A DNA stretch of 50,684 bases from a virus, in the IMG/VR virus record IMGVR_UViG_3300042938_001669, positions 1 to 50,684 of that record; one strand, written 5' to 3'. The notes below the pieces were generated by a model that saw only the letters and a program-made list of their open reading frames with translations, was not told the origin of the DNA and searched no databases. Position numbers and translations under genes: made by a program. Numbering within the stretch: the first letter of the stretch is position 1; each line of letters opens with the position of its first letter. Positions 29,227 through 38,005 of this stretch are shown here, piece by piece.

Positions 29227-29439
29227 TTATTTTTGAATTAACATATTCGTATTCGCCATTGGTACTCTTAACACCGGAACTTTTTGTTCTCCTTGTATTT
29301 GCATTACCTCGTAATACCCGTTCTCAACTTTTACTGTTGGAACATCTTTAAAGTTTAGTAATTCCATTCCTCTAAACCCTTCTTTAAGTACAGCTGTTTT
29401 CTCTGTACTATTAAACACTAATGTTTGCATATTTACCAT
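29227..29439 (-). CDS. Hypothetical protein, 70 aa
   Basis: ATG 29439 (or 29430). Small beta-rich protein with TVKVENGYYEVMQIQGEQKV and PVLRVPMANTNMLI, reminiscent of short conserved phage proteins I cannot name. Overlaps 29433-30164 by 7 nt. Confidence 0.6.
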   Translation of the reverse strand: MVNMQTLVFNSTEKTAVLKEGFRGMELLNFKDVPTVKVENGYYEVMQIQGEQKVPVLRVPMANTNMLIQK

Positions 29440-30164
29440 TTTATTTTATTTTTTATTCTTGTTATTAAACTTTCTTTTTCAACTCTTTGTCTTTGTTCTA
29501 TAGAATAACTCATTTGTTGTCCACCACCAATATATTGATTCATCGTTTCTCTCTTTCTAGAATCAACATCATACCTTAATTGTAGAATTTCACCGTGTTC
29601 TCCATTTTTTTCCATTCTAGAATATGGGTGGTCACTCAAAACAGTTTTTCTTGTTACTCTATCATATTCTCTATATCTTGTAACCCATTCTTTCATTTGT
29701 TGAATTCTTGGGTGATTAAGAATCACATCTTGAGCTGAGAAAAATCTACCGTTAGCCGCCATAGTAACATATTCATATAACAAATCCAAATAAGTTTTTC
29801 TAATTGTTCTATGTGGTGTGATGATAATAATATTGAAATTAATCATAGTAGTCAAGTCATACCATCTTAATACTTCATCCGTTGATTCCATAATAGCCCC
29901 AATAAGAACTTCAGTTTGATTATATTCTTCTTTCATTTTATAAACAAAACAATAGTTCCCAACACCCCAATACTTTGTGAAATAAAACTCTGACAACATT
30001 GTTCTTTCTTGGTTAATGTAAGGTCCTAAATTCATATCCAAAATTCCATTAACTACTTTGGTTACCTTATCTTGGTCCTCACGGAAATTCCTGTTCCAAT
30101 CGGGGTTAATTCTATAACCTCGGGAAACTAAATCTAAATCATCATATAATGCTTGTCGTGCCAT
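29433..30164 (-). CDS. Hypothetical protein, 243 aa
   Basis: Start placed at ATG 30164 (MARQALYDDLDLVSRGYR); the first reported codon is a TTG inside the promoter. Aromatic-rich globular protein (FYFTKYWGVGNYCFVYKMKEE), basic C-terminus. ATG lies 6 nt past the -7 box. Unknown. Confidence 0.6.
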   Translation of the reverse strand: MARQALYDDLDLVSRGYRINPDWNRNFREDQDKVTKVVNGILDMNLGPYINQERTMLSEFYFTKYWGVGNYCFVYKMKEEYNQTEVLIGAIMESTDEVLRWYDLTTMINFNIIIITPHRTIRKTYLDLLYEYVTMAANGRFFSAQDVILNHPRIQQMKEWVTRYREYDRVTRKTVLSDHPYSRMEKNGEHGEILQLRYDVDSRKRETMNQYIGGGQQMSYSIEQRQRVEKESLITRIKNKIKW

Positions 30165-30170
30165 ATGAGG

Positions 30171-30178
30171 CAAATATA
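30171..30178 (-). promoter_or_regulatory. Host-type -7 box TATATTTG
   Basis: TATATTTG at 30178-30171, 6 nt before the ATG at 30164; no clear -33 TTTG. Confidence 0.5.
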
Positions 30179-30198
30179 GACATTTTTTTTTAATCCGT

Positions 30199-30208
30199 CA
30201 TATTTATT
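30199..30208 (+). promoter_or_regulatory. Putative phage promoter motif CATATTTATT
   Basis: About 13 nt before the ATG at 30222. Confidence 0.4.
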
Positions 30209-30221
30209 ATAAAAAACTTTT

Positions 30222-30716
30222 ATGAGCGCAAGTATCTTTGACACAATACCCGACAAAACCCTATTTAAGTTCATTAAAATGGTGATGGAAGAGGTTGATT
30301 TTGAAACGTTGGAATCATCCCAAGATTATGAATTACAAGAAGGTGTTGAAACTATTGAATCGACTCTTGGAATTAGAGGTAACGATAGCTCACTTGATTG
30401 TGATTACATTTATAATGTTTGGAAATTGAATGAAGATTTGTTTGAAGAAGATAGATTAACCAACAACCTTAATAAACCAACATTTAAAAAAGTAGAATTT
30501 GATTGGTATTTGTGGGAAACTCAGTGGGTTAAACAAACATATAGACATCAAATTGAAACTTATAGCTCAGAAAAAGGTGATATATTTAACTACGCTCGTG
30601 GAATGAATCAAGAGGGTGACTACTCAGTTTGGGATGGAGATTTGATTGACACCGACATTTATAATTCTGAGACTACTGACGATTCTATTGATGACACTAC
30701 CTTTAGAATTGTTTAA
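30222..30716 (+). CDS. Hypothetical acidic protein, 164 aa
   Basis: ATG 30222. The first 24 residues end FIKMVMEE, which might be a weak tag (V-M-E), but I do not count it. The body is strongly acidic with many Trp and Tyr residues and ends in a run of Asp and Thr. Converges on 30713-31798 with a 4-nt overlap. Unknown. Confidence 0.6.
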   Translation: MSASIFDTIPDKTLFKFIKMVMEEVDFETLESSQDYELQEGVETIESTLGIRGNDSSLDCDYIYNVWKLNEDLFEEDRLTNNLNKPTFKKVEFDWYLWETQWVKQTYRHQIETYSSEKGDIFNYARGMNQEGDYSVWDGDLIDTDIYNSETTDDSIDDTTFRIV

Positions 30717-31798
30717 GGTTTGTAATGTCTTTGATATGATTTAAATCTTTGTTGACTAATATCATCCGTATCAACTATATTAAAATACCTCTCAACATCC
30801 GGATTGTTAATTAATTTAAGAAAGTAATCATTTACCTGACTTCGAGCAATCGATAATCTTTTTAATTTTGTGTATCGTCTGATAGATAATTCTGTAGACA
30901 TTTTCTTATACAACCAATAAGGTATTTTAATAAATTCAAAACCTTCTTTACCTTCAACCGGACCTAACATTTCTATTTGAGATTTTGGTAACTTACTAAA
31001 GAATATATGAATGTTGTATGATTCCGCACCATCCATAAACAAACCAGCATTATCCAATTGTTCGTGAATGTTTAATACATCAATCATCTTCCCACTATCC
31101 CCGGTAATCATATAGGCACCAATCATAGCTTTCTCTTCAGGTAGATAAACTAATTTATTAAAGTTGGGTGTTGTATCCACAATTTCCTCTTGTTCGTTTA
31201 ACCTTGATGATAATGGTGGGTCCAATAAAAACTTATCGTTAACCCAATGTCTTAACTCATTCTCAACAAAATACTCAGGAACTTCTTCGTCATCCGGTTT
31301 GTTTGAAGCAATTTCTGCAATATGTCTAGCAAACCTAATTTTATATTTATCATCCATCATAGTCATTAAACCATCGGATATGAAGAATATCTTAGAGAAG
31401 GGGTCACTTAAATGTAAATCACCCTCAGCAACCTGAAATGATTTAAGAATTACTTTACCCCAAAAAGTTTTATAATTTTCAGTTTCAGTTAAACTTGGTT
31501 TTAATATTTTGTTAACGGCTCTAATAACTCCACCAACAATACCAGGAATCATAAGTTGTGGTAAGAACCAAGGCAATAATCTAATTGTCGCTTTAACACC
31601 ACCTTCACCAACGTGTTTAAATATTCTTTGTTTTGTAGCACTCTCAACAATTGCTCGTAACTGACCAAAGGTAATCTTACCTTGGGCTTTACAGAACTTC
31701 TCACTATCACAAATGTTTTTAATAGTTGTTTTTGACGGTTCTATATCAGTATTCTCTAATATTTTAAAATATTGGTTTTCTTTAATTATAATTCTCAT
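30713..31798 (-). CDS. Tagged protein with central membrane-like segment, 361 aa
   Basis: ATG 31798. Short tag MRIIIKEN + QYFKILEN. Around 95-112 the segment LLPWFLPQLMIPGIVGGVI is hydrophobic enough for membrane insertion, followed by a long charged region. If packaged and delivered, it could insert into the host membrane. Own TATATTTATA motif 3 nt upstream. No enzyme motif seen. Confidence 0.65.
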   Translation of the reverse strand: MRIIIKENQYFKILENTDIEPSKTTIKNICDSEKFCKAQGKITFGQLRAIVESATKQRIFKHVGEGGVKATIRLLPWFLPQLMIPGIVGGVIRAVNKILKPSLTETENYKTFWGKVILKSFQVAEGDLHLSDPFSKIFFISDGLMTMMDDKYKIRFARHIAEIASNKPDDEEVPEYFVENELRHWVNDKFLLDPPLSSRLNEQEEIVDTTPNFNKLVYLPEEKAMIGAYMITGDSGKMIDVLNIHEQLDNAGLFMDGAESYNIHIFFSKLPKSQIEMLGPVEGKEGFEFIKIPYWLYKKMSTELSIRRYTKLKRLSIARSQVNDYFLKLINNPDVERYFNIVDTDDISQQRFKSYQRHYKP

Positions 31799-31801
31799 AT
31801 T

Positions 31802-31811
31802 TATAAATATA
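31802..31811 (-). promoter_or_regulatory. Putative phage promoter motif TATATTTATA
   Basis: Exact motif, 3 nt before the ATG at 31798; overlaps the divergent host-type -7 box TATATTTG at 31808-31815 that faces the plus strand. Confidence 0.55.
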
Positions 31812-31815
31812 TTTG
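31808..31815 (+). promoter_or_regulatory. Host-type -7 box TATATTTG
   Basis: 14 nt before the ATG at 31830; shares bases with the opposite phage-type motif. Confidence 0.45.
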
Positions 31816-31829
31816 TAATCTAAAATATT

Positions 31830-32648
31830 ATGGAAAAACACAAATTACTTTCATTAGTTAAGAAAACGGCAAACTACTTTGATGACTACTCATCACCTAA
31901 CTCCGTATACCAATCTTTATGGAATGATAAACACTTCAAACCATTATTAGATAGAATGTCACCTGAAGATGTTATTTTTTATAGTTTCTTAATTCCTATT
32001 AATAATAAGGAACAAGACATTGATGAAGCTTATGACAGAATTGAAACCAATATGTATTCCGTTGAGTTAATTGAAATCTACAATACCGAACCTGAAGTTG
32101 ATTGTCCTGATTGTCATAACGGACGCGAACCTTGTGATTATTGTGATGGAACAGGTGAAACAGAATGTAATCGTTGCGATGGTAATGGTGAAGAAGATTG
32201 TGACTATTGTGGTGGTTCAGGTATGGATGAAGATGCCGGTGAAGAATGTGATATGTGTGAAGGTTCCGGAAGAATGACTTGTGGAAGATGTAATGGTAGT
32301 GGAGAAGAATCTTGCAATTATTGTGGTGGCGATGGAGACGTAAATTGTTCAAATTGTGACGCAACAGGAAATATATATAGTGATGAACAAGTTGAGATTC
32401 AATATTTAGATTATATATCTTGGAGTGGTCGTTGGAAAGATTATTTCTTCAAAGCAAAACCTGACGAACAATTAGATGGAGAAGATGCTAAAAATTTTGG
32501 GTTTAATTCCCAAACAATATTGTTGGGTATGTCTGAGGAAATTGTTGATGATTACACAGAATATGACAATGGTGACGTATTATTATATGTAACTAAAGAC
32601 ACAAAAGATTTATATCTAAAGAAAACAGACGAGAGAATTTTAATTTAA
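31830..32648 (+). CDS. DnaJ-like zinc-finger protein without J domain, 272 aa
   Basis: ATG 31830. Residues 92-176 contain eight CxxC motifs (CPDC, CDYC, CNRC, CDYC, CDMC, CGRC, CNYC, CSNC), several followed by G-x-G, i.e. twice the four CxxCxGxG repeats of DnaJ. No HPD J domain is present. Acidic flanks. It could bind unfolded protein or nucleic acid. The N-terminus MEKHKLLSLVKKT resembles MNKDKLLRLFLKT of 33233-33889, suggesting a second shared leader type. Confidence 0.75.
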   Translation: MEKHKLLSLVKKTANYFDDYSSPNSVYQSLWNDKHFKPLLDRMSPEDVIFYSFLIPINNKEQDIDEAYDRIETNMYSVELIEIYNTEPEVDCPDCHNGREPCDYCDGTGETECNRCDGNGEEDCDYCGGSGMDEDAGEECDMCEGSGRMTCGRCNGSGEESCNYCGGDGDVNCSNCDATGNIYSDEQVEIQYLDYISWSGRWKDYFFKAKPDEQLDGEDAKNFGFNSQTILLGMSEEIVDDYTEYDNGDVLLYVTKDTKDLYLKKTDERILI

Positions 32649-33190
32649 TCTTCGTAATTACGATAATTATCCAAATGTTGTGAGATTGCTTCATAAACGT
32701 TAGGTAAGTAAAATCTTCTTATCCACATACTGTATGAGGCAAGATTATCAAATTTTTTATTCCACTCAATAGAAGTGTAAGATTGACTATTATCCAAATC
32801 ATCAGGTCCTAATAAAATCCCATTATTATTTGAATCCACCGCCTTATATAATTCAGTGTCAACGGGAATATTACCATAACCATCCCAAAATGGTGTCGCC
32901 ATACTAGATGTTGTTTCATCATTATAATCATTATAAAAATCACCACTCCAATCACAGTCCCAATTAACTACACCACTAAACCCATCATAACTTAATTGAC
33001 ATTTTTTATATTTCCAAGGAAATAGTTTTTCCCTAAATAAATAATCAAGAATATAATTTGCCATCTCAAAATCTATTTGACAATCACTTTTCTGAATTAA
33101 TTCTATTGTGGTTAAACCCAACATTGACTTAGCCTCGTCAAATCCTTCTTTTTCAATTAAATTTTGCAACCAACTTTCAAATTTTCCCAT
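32645..33190 (-). CDS. Hypothetical acidic protein, possible tag, 181 aa
   Basis: ATG 33190. The start MGKFESWLQNLIEKE contains L-I-E in a helical leader, so it may be a weak long tag, and a TATATTTATA motif lies 20 nt upstream. The body is acidic with WDCDWSGDFYNDYND. I treat it as a candidate only. Confidence 0.6.
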   Translation of the reverse strand: MGKFESWLQNLIEKEGFDEAKSMLGLTTIELIQKSDCQIDFEMANYILDYLFREKLFPWKYKKCQLSYDGFSGVVNWDCDWSGDFYNDYNDETTSSMATPFWDGYGNIPVDTELYKAVDSNNNGILLGPDDLDNSQSYTSIEWNKKFDNLASYSMWIRRFYLPNVYEAISQHLDNYRNYED

Positions 33191-33209
33191 AAACTATATT
33201 CATTATTTA

Positions 33210-33219
33210 TATAAATATA
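33210..33219 (-). promoter_or_regulatory. Putative phage promoter motif TATATTTATA
   Basis: Exact motif, 19 nt before the ATG at 33190. Confidence 0.45.
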
Positions 33220-33229
33220 TATATTTATT
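33220..33229 (+). promoter_or_regulatory. Putative phage promoter motif TATATTTATT
   Basis: Three nt before the ATG at 33233; back-to-back with the divergent motif at 33210-33219. Confidence 0.5.
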
Positions 33230-33232
33230 GTT

Positions 33233-33889
33233 ATGAACAAAGATAAATTATTACGACTATTTCTTAAAACCATAGATACGCCCCTTAATATCAATGGATT
33301 ATTATTATATCCTCAACTTAACGAGGACTCTATTGAATGGGATATAGAAAACCCTAACGATATATCTTACAGTAATTTTGTTGTTGATGGACACCTTGAG
33401 GAATCACTATACGACTTTATGGTAATGACCGGAACCAAAGATTTACCAGAGTGGGGAAAAGACATTTATGAAAAATATTGTAGAGTAGGTAACATAAGAT
33501 ACTTTTATATTAACCAAGAATTAAGACAGAAAATTAATGACAAGTGTAGTAATTTTACATCTATTGAGTTACATGATGAAGAAAAACTTAATTCGGAATG
33601 TTACGTATTGAATTGGGATATTGGTTACGAAGACCATGAAATGTTTAATTTTTATTTATCGTTGGAATTAACTAACCCAATGATTAACGGTGGAGAAATT
33701 GATGATGACGCACTTGGGGAATTTATTGAAAGCTTTGTCTATAACGAGAGTGCTCAAGAACAAGAATTAGACTTGGTTTGGCACATTATAACAGAAATAA
33801 TTAATAATAAAAATATGTATGATAGCACATATATGTATTCAAACGCTGTTATTGGATATTTCGATAGATTTGGAAATGGTTTGACTTAA
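33233..33889 (+). CDS. Hypothetical acidic protein, 218 aa
   Basis: ATG 33233. Leader MNKDKLLRLFLKT resembles the start of 31830-32648. Acidic body with LDLVWHIITEIINNK. No [I/L]-x-E tag within the first 20 residues. Converges with 33886-34251 over 4 nt. Confidence 0.6.
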   Translation: MNKDKLLRLFLKTIDTPLNINGLLLYPQLNEDSIEWDIENPNDISYSNFVVDGHLEESLYDFMVMTGTKDLPEWGKDIYEKYCRVGNIRYFYINQELRQKINDKCSNFTSIELHDEEKLNSECYVLNWDIGYEDHEMFNFYLSLELTNPMINGGEIDDDALGEFIESFVYNESAQEQELDLVWHIITEIINNKNMYDSTYMYSNAVIGYFDRFGNGLT

Positions 33890-34251
33890 TAAGAAAAATC
33901 AACATCCGCACAAACATTGGGAAACCAAGTTTCAACCTCATCAAGAATTGAATCTTTAATTTCATCTTCAATCCAACTTGGTAAATCTGTGATGTATTTC
34001 ATATATTCCCAATCACCTTCAAACCCAACCTTAATTTCAATTGGATTAAGATATATGGTCCCACCATATTGACAACGTTTATATCGTGTGACGTTCCAAA
34101 GACTAATTTTATCAATCTTATAAGTAACAGACCAATCCGCATAATCCTCACCACTAGAATAAGGCATACCATATTGACCTTCTATAACCATAACCTCATC
34201 AAACAATTTAACGATGTTTTTTTTAATTGATTCTATTTTTCTATCTTCCAT
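33886..34251 (-). CDS. Hypothetical protein, 121 aa
   Basis: ATG 34251. Lys-rich helix at the start, then beta-rich YGMPYSSGEDYADWSVTYKI and RYKRCQYGGTIYLNP. C-terminal acidic region. Last gene of the 35802 tagged operon; itself untagged. Confidence 0.6.
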   Translation of the reverse strand: MEDRKIESIKKNIVKLFDEVMVIEGQYGMPYSSGEDYADWSVTYKIDKISLWNVTRYKRCQYGGTIYLNPIEIKVGFEGDWEYMKYITDLPSWIEDEIKDSILDEVETWFPNVCADVDFSY

Positions 34252-35282
34252 TATATGTAGTCAGGAAATATTTCATTTATGTATTTATCAACTAAACCAC
34301 TATCCGGGTAATCCGGCATTCTAAAGTCAAGCCAAGGTTCATCACCATTGTCCATAAAAGTATTCATCATATTTAACCAACTAGTAACATAATCAAGGTT
34401 ATTCGCATAATACCCCCAATTACTAGTATCCGCAACAAATTTCTTAATAGAATTAACAACCTCGTTTGGATTAAATTTTATTATATAGGTTTCAATAAGT
34501 TTGTCAGGATTATGACTTGTTGGTCTTGATTCCCATTTACCCGATTTCACATCAAAGAATGTTTCTAATTCACTCATAGCGTCATTATATATTTCTGTTT
34601 CATACGCATTGTTATAAGCATTGGAATGAATACTATATAAGTCACCGGTTACATCAGGTAAATAATCATTATCAAGTAAATACATAAATGATTCTTCATC
34701 ACCAATAACATCACCAACATTCTCCGGTGTTAAATAAAAAATACCTTCTTCAGAATAATTGTTAAATAAATCAGGTGAACTATCATCAACCTCAATTTTC
34801 CAATTAGTTAACACATCTAACATATGTTGTTTTAATCGTTCTATGTTCTCGGGGTTCAACTCTTCAATAACATCTCTATATACATCATCGGTAGTATTGC
34901 TGTAATGTTCCCAATTATCTTCACCAAATATGGCTTTAACATAATCTCTTGCAGTTAAATTTCTTCCATTATTATCAAACAACTCAGCTAAGTCTTCTTT
35001 ATCTGTAATTCTTAAATAACATCCATCATCTTTAAATTCTATATCATCTAATTGAGCTATACAATATTTTAATGTTTCTTTATCGTTTAAGACGTTTAAT
35101 AAGTAATTCAGTATCTCTAGTTGATAATCACTTAAATTATCGTCAAAAGGGTCAATATATTGTAATAGATTTTGTTTATGGAAGAACTTAAGTATTTGTT
35201 CCATACTACCAAAGAATCCAAGTAAATCTTCAAATTCTCCGGAATTAAATTCGTCTATATATTCTTGTAAATGTGGCTTCAT
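34251..35282 (-). CDS. Large acidic hypothetical protein, 343 aa
   Basis: Start placed at ATG 35282 (MKPHLQEYIDEFNSGEFED), which follows the previous stop. Very rich in Asp, Glu, Asn, Leu and Tyr, with helical repeats. No motif. Overlaps 33886-34251 by 1 nt. Second gene behind a tagged lead gene. Confidence 0.6.
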   Translation of the reverse strand: MKPHLQEYIDEFNSGEFEDLLGFFGSMEQILKFFHKQNLLQYIDPFDDNLSDYQLEILNYLLNVLNDKETLKYCIAQLDDIEFKDDGCYLRITDKEDLAELFDNNGRNLTARDYVKAIFGEDNWEHYSNTTDDVYRDVIEELNPENIERLKQHMLDVLTNWKIEVDDSSPDLFNNYSEEGIFYLTPENVGDVIGDEESFMYLLDNDYLPDVTGDLYSIHSNAYNNAYETEIYNDAMSELETFFDVKSGKWESRPTSHNPDKLIETYIIKFNPNEVVNSIKKFVADTSNWGYYANNLDYVTSWLNMMNTFMDNGDEPWLDFRMPDYPDSGLVDKYINEIFPDYI

Positions 35283-35283
35283 A

Positions 35284-35802
35284 TTATTGTTGACTAATAT
35301 ATTCTGAATCAAATATTACTTTAATTCCTGTTTTTGATGTTATGTTCTCCTTGAAATAATCATTTATACCCCACTGAACCTCGTCACTAACTTCCCACCC
35401 ATAATCATCATCATTTAACGCATCTTCTAATGTTCTATTCTCACCATTTGAAACGGTAACTGTTCCCGACAAATCATTAACTTTTACACTAACAACAACA
35501 TTTGGTTGTTTTTCATCCAATTCCCAATAGTCAATGTCATCCACCTCAAAGAAGAAATCGTATCCACCATACTCATCTATATGATGGGGATTCTGAAGTA
35601 ATAAAGTTTTGGCAAGTTCTTTTGATTCTTCCTCACCTCTCCACTCAATTAAGTATTTGTAAGCATCATCATAACTAACCATACCAGTTCTATCATCCAA
35701 CTTAAACATATTGATGAATTGATTATCTACCTCACCCCCAAACTTATCAAAGTATTTGAATACGACGCTCTTATGTTTGGATTCCGTTATTATTAATTTC
35801 AT
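35284..35802 (-). CDS. Tagged hypothetical protein (MKLIITE), 172 aa
   Basis: ATG 35802. Tag MKLIITES, then a helix KHKSVVFKYFDKFGG and an acidic body with VVVSVKVNDLSGTVTVSNGE (a beta sandwich-like strand pair). TATTTATA motif 30 nt upstream. Lead gene of a three-gene unit. Confidence 0.7.
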   Translation of the reverse strand: MKLIITESKHKSVVFKYFDKFGGEVDNQFINMFKLDDRTGMVSYDDAYKYLIEWRGEEESKELAKTLLLQNPHHIDEYGGYDFFFEVDDIDYWELDEKQPNVVVSVKVNDLSGTVTVSNGENRTLEDALNDDDYGWEVSDEVQWGINDYFKENITSKTGIKVIFDSEYISQQ

Positions 35803-35832
35803 TCTTTTCTATGTGGTAATTTTAATTATAAT

Positions 35833-35840
35833 TATAAATA
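35833..35840 (-). promoter_or_regulatory. Putative phage promoter motif TATTTATA
   Basis: Eight-base core only, about 30 nt before the ATG at 35802. Confidence 0.35.
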
Positions 35841-35868
35841 GTTAATAACCAAATAAAATATCAAATTT

Positions 35869-36219
35869 ATGGCACATTCAGTAATCCACGCAAAATCATC
35901 CGCAAAAAAATATGGCGGACTATACACCGACTATCTATTCCTTCACGAATGGCTAGACGAAAGCAAACTTTGGGTGCCACACTCAATACACAGAATGTTC
36001 AGACATCATAGTATGGGTATTCACGAAGCAGAACAAAGGTTTGGTAGTCACTTTACCAACTCAGATGGGAAAGTTGTTTATACACGATATATATTAACCG
36101 ACCATATAAAAGAAGATTGTTTCAATTACGTTCCAACACCTCGTGAATGGTTACAAGCAATAGAATCCAAAGAAAAACCTATGTGGATGATAAGAACACT
36201 AGACATTAATGTAGATTAA
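35869..36219 (+). CDS. DUF6915-like phage protein, 116 aa
   Basis: ATG 35869. SVIHAKSSAKKYGGLYTDYL, FLHEWLDESK, HRMFRHHSMGIHEAEQRFG and ILTDHIKEDCFNYVPTPREWL reproduce a conserved phage family with many His residues, probably metal binding. It is found in diverse phages and prophages without known function. No TATTTATA in the forward orientation upstream. Confidence 0.8.
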   Translation: MAHSVIHAKSSAKKYGGLYTDYLFLHEWLDESKLWVPHSIHRMFRHHSMGIHEAEQRFGSHFTNSDGKVVYTRYILTDHIKEDCFNYVPTPREWLQAIESKEKPMWMIRTLDINVD

Positions 36220-36229
36220 TATATTTATA
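36220..36229 (+). promoter_or_regulatory. Putative phage promoter motif TATATTTATA
   Basis: Exact motif, 12 nt before the ATG at 36242. Confidence 0.5.
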
Positions 36230-36241
36230 ATAAAAAGATTT

Positions 36242-36943
36242 ATGCAACCACAAGTAACTGACGAACAATTAAAATCATTAAAACATTTCTCGTTTTATCT
36301 ACAATCATATGGAGCTGAAACCGCTTATAAAGAATACTATATAGAATCGTGTGGTTTAGATTGGGAAGATGAACAGTTTCACTCACCACAAACAAACATA
36401 TCTATAGAAACTTACGCAAAAATTGATGAAGTTCTTACTGAAATAATTGAATCTAATGAACTATTTGAAAACACTACCACAGATTGTGACCTTAGAGGAC
36501 AATTAACCCTTGAAATTGATTGTATTGAAAGAACATTAACAGCGTCCGCAACTCAATGGGAATTTGAAAGTAACGGATTTGAGTTTTCAAAAACTTTAGA
36601 AGAAATTTCTGAAGATTATAGTGAAGAAACATATAACGAAGTTTTAAGGATATTTGAACTGATTGGTGAAAATGGTGAAGGTATGGTACAATTTCAAGGT
36701 GGAGGTGATGAGGGGTCTTTAGATGGTGATATGTCTATTAACGGGTCATCTGAAGATATGCCAAAACTTATTGAAGATATGTTATATCACTGGTTAGAAG
36801 AAACTGATGTAGATTGGTATAACAACGAAGGTGGTCAAGGTAGTTTTATATTTAATCCATCAGATTCCCAAATTTATTTAAATTTAGAACAAAACTACGA
36901 AGAAAATGTTAACGTTCCGATAAACTTTGAAATAAAATTCTAA
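36242..36943 (+). CDS. Hypothetical acidic protein, 233 aa
   Basis: ATG 36242. Leader MQPQVTDEQLKSLKHFSFYL is not a tag by my rule. Acidic and Gly-rich middle (VQFQGGGDEGSLDGDMSING). No family recognised. Confidence 0.6.
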   Translation: MQPQVTDEQLKSLKHFSFYLQSYGAETAYKEYYIESCGLDWEDEQFHSPQTNISIETYAKIDEVLTEIIESNELFENTTTDCDLRGQLTLEIDCIERTLTASATQWEFESNGFEFSKTLEEISEDYSEETYNEVLRIFELIGENGEGMVQFQGGGDEGSLDGDMSINGSSEDMPKLIEDMLYHWLEETDVDWYNNEGGQGSFIFNPSDSQIYLNLEQNYEENVNVPINFEIKF

Positions 36944-36948
36944 AATAC

Positions 36949-36976
36949 AAAACCCCCTGATTTATCAAGGGGTTTT
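36949..36976 (+). terminator. Intrinsic terminator
   Basis: AAAACCCC/GGGGTTTT stem followed by Ts, just past the stop at 36943. The next 190 nt to 37170 show nothing recognisable. Confidence 0.75.
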
Positions 36977-37169
36977 TTTATAGTCAGGTTGGAAGTTCAA
37001 TAAGTAAGTTAAAAAGAGTTTTAAGTTTTGACAAATTAATTTTGAACTGCTGAGTGTTGAGGTTTGAGTACTTAATCATCATCAAAACGTCGAGGACTCT
37101 GTTAATAGTTTGTATGTTGAATATTGATAGTCAATATTACATTACATTAAATCCCTCCCGGACACTGAA

Positions 37170-37607
37170 CTATATATTGGTGATTTGGTTATGGTTGTCC
37201 AAAATATCCTGAATTTCTTCAATTTGGTTTTCCATATGTTTAACCATCTCGTCTCTCTCAACAATTGAGATTTCCGTCACTTTTACTAATGGTGTCTCAC
37301 GATTTCTTGAGTAGTAATCTTGAACACTTCCTTCGTTACAATCCAAGTTTTTGATTCTTGTAATCATAGATTTCAATTCCGATAATCTAAAAATGTGATT
37401 ATATACCGGACCATTTGCTCTGTGGATGTTTGTTTTAAGTTCCACCAACTCATTACTTTTTTGGTTGATTTGCTCCATACATTCTTTAGCCGAATATGGT
37501 CTAACATTACCAACCTCAACTGAGTTGTATGTCGCCACTCTAACGTGCAAATCTTGAATCTCTTTAACCAATCGGTTTTTCTCTTTTAAAGCTTTCTTTA
37601 TATTCAT
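37170..37607 (-). CDS. Coiled-coil protein, DIP1984/DUF6847-like, 145 aa
   Basis: ATG 37607. Two long coiled-coil segments: MNIKKALKEKNRLVKEIQDL at the start and VERDEMVKHMENQIEEIQDI at the end. In the middle VELKTNIHRANGPVYNH and LSELKSMITRI fit the septicolysin/DIP1984-type pattern I remember. Function unknown. Single-gene unit. Confidence 0.6.
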   Translation of the reverse strand: MNIKKALKEKNRLVKEIQDLHVRVATYNSVEVGNVRPYSAKECMEQINQKSNELVELKTNIHRANGPVYNHIFRLSELKSMITRIKNLDCNEGSVQDYYSRNRETPLVKVTEISIVERDEMVKHMENQIEEIQDILDNHNQITNI

Positions 37608-37665
37608 AATAAAATTGTTTTGTTCTTTGTTTGTATAGTATAATCATTTTTTACCGGAAGTCAAA

Positions 37666-38004
37666 TCACCAAACCTCGTATCCACAAGTTTTAAACTCAC
37701 TACCCCTTAATTCTTTAATGGAATCTTCAATGGGGGTTTTAATATATTTATCAAAATCATCCGGTTTCATTAAAACCCCCTCCACAAATCCAAATGTCTT
37801 AGCAAGACTATTAATTATTGATACCATATTGTCACTTCCATAATCATCAGGTATTGAATTTGTTAAAACAATAAAATATTCCCTTTCATTAGGATATGAC
37901 CAATACAAATAATACATACGATAGTCCGGGTGTCTCCTTAATTCAGGAAACTCTTTATAAACTTCTTTTAAAAGTAGTTGTAATCGTTTAGGATATGGGT
38001 TCAT
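37666..38004 (-). CDS. Hypothetical protein, 112 aa
   Basis: ATG 38004. RRHPDYRMYYLYWSYPNERE resembles part of 4469-4951. Otherwise unknown. Ends within 2 nt of 38006. Confidence 0.6.
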   Translation of the reverse strand: MNPYPKRLQLLLKEVYKEFPELRRHPDYRMYYLYWSYPNEREYFIVLTNSIPDDYGSDNMVSIINSLAKTFGFVEGVLMKPDDFDKYIKTPIEDSIKELRGSEFKTCGYEVW

Positions 38005-38005
38005 A

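Noticed and set aside
31999-32364. Minus-strand ORF very rich in His
   Set aside because: It is the exact antisense of the CxxC-repeat region of the DnaJ-like gene; His comes from complementing Cys/Gly codons.
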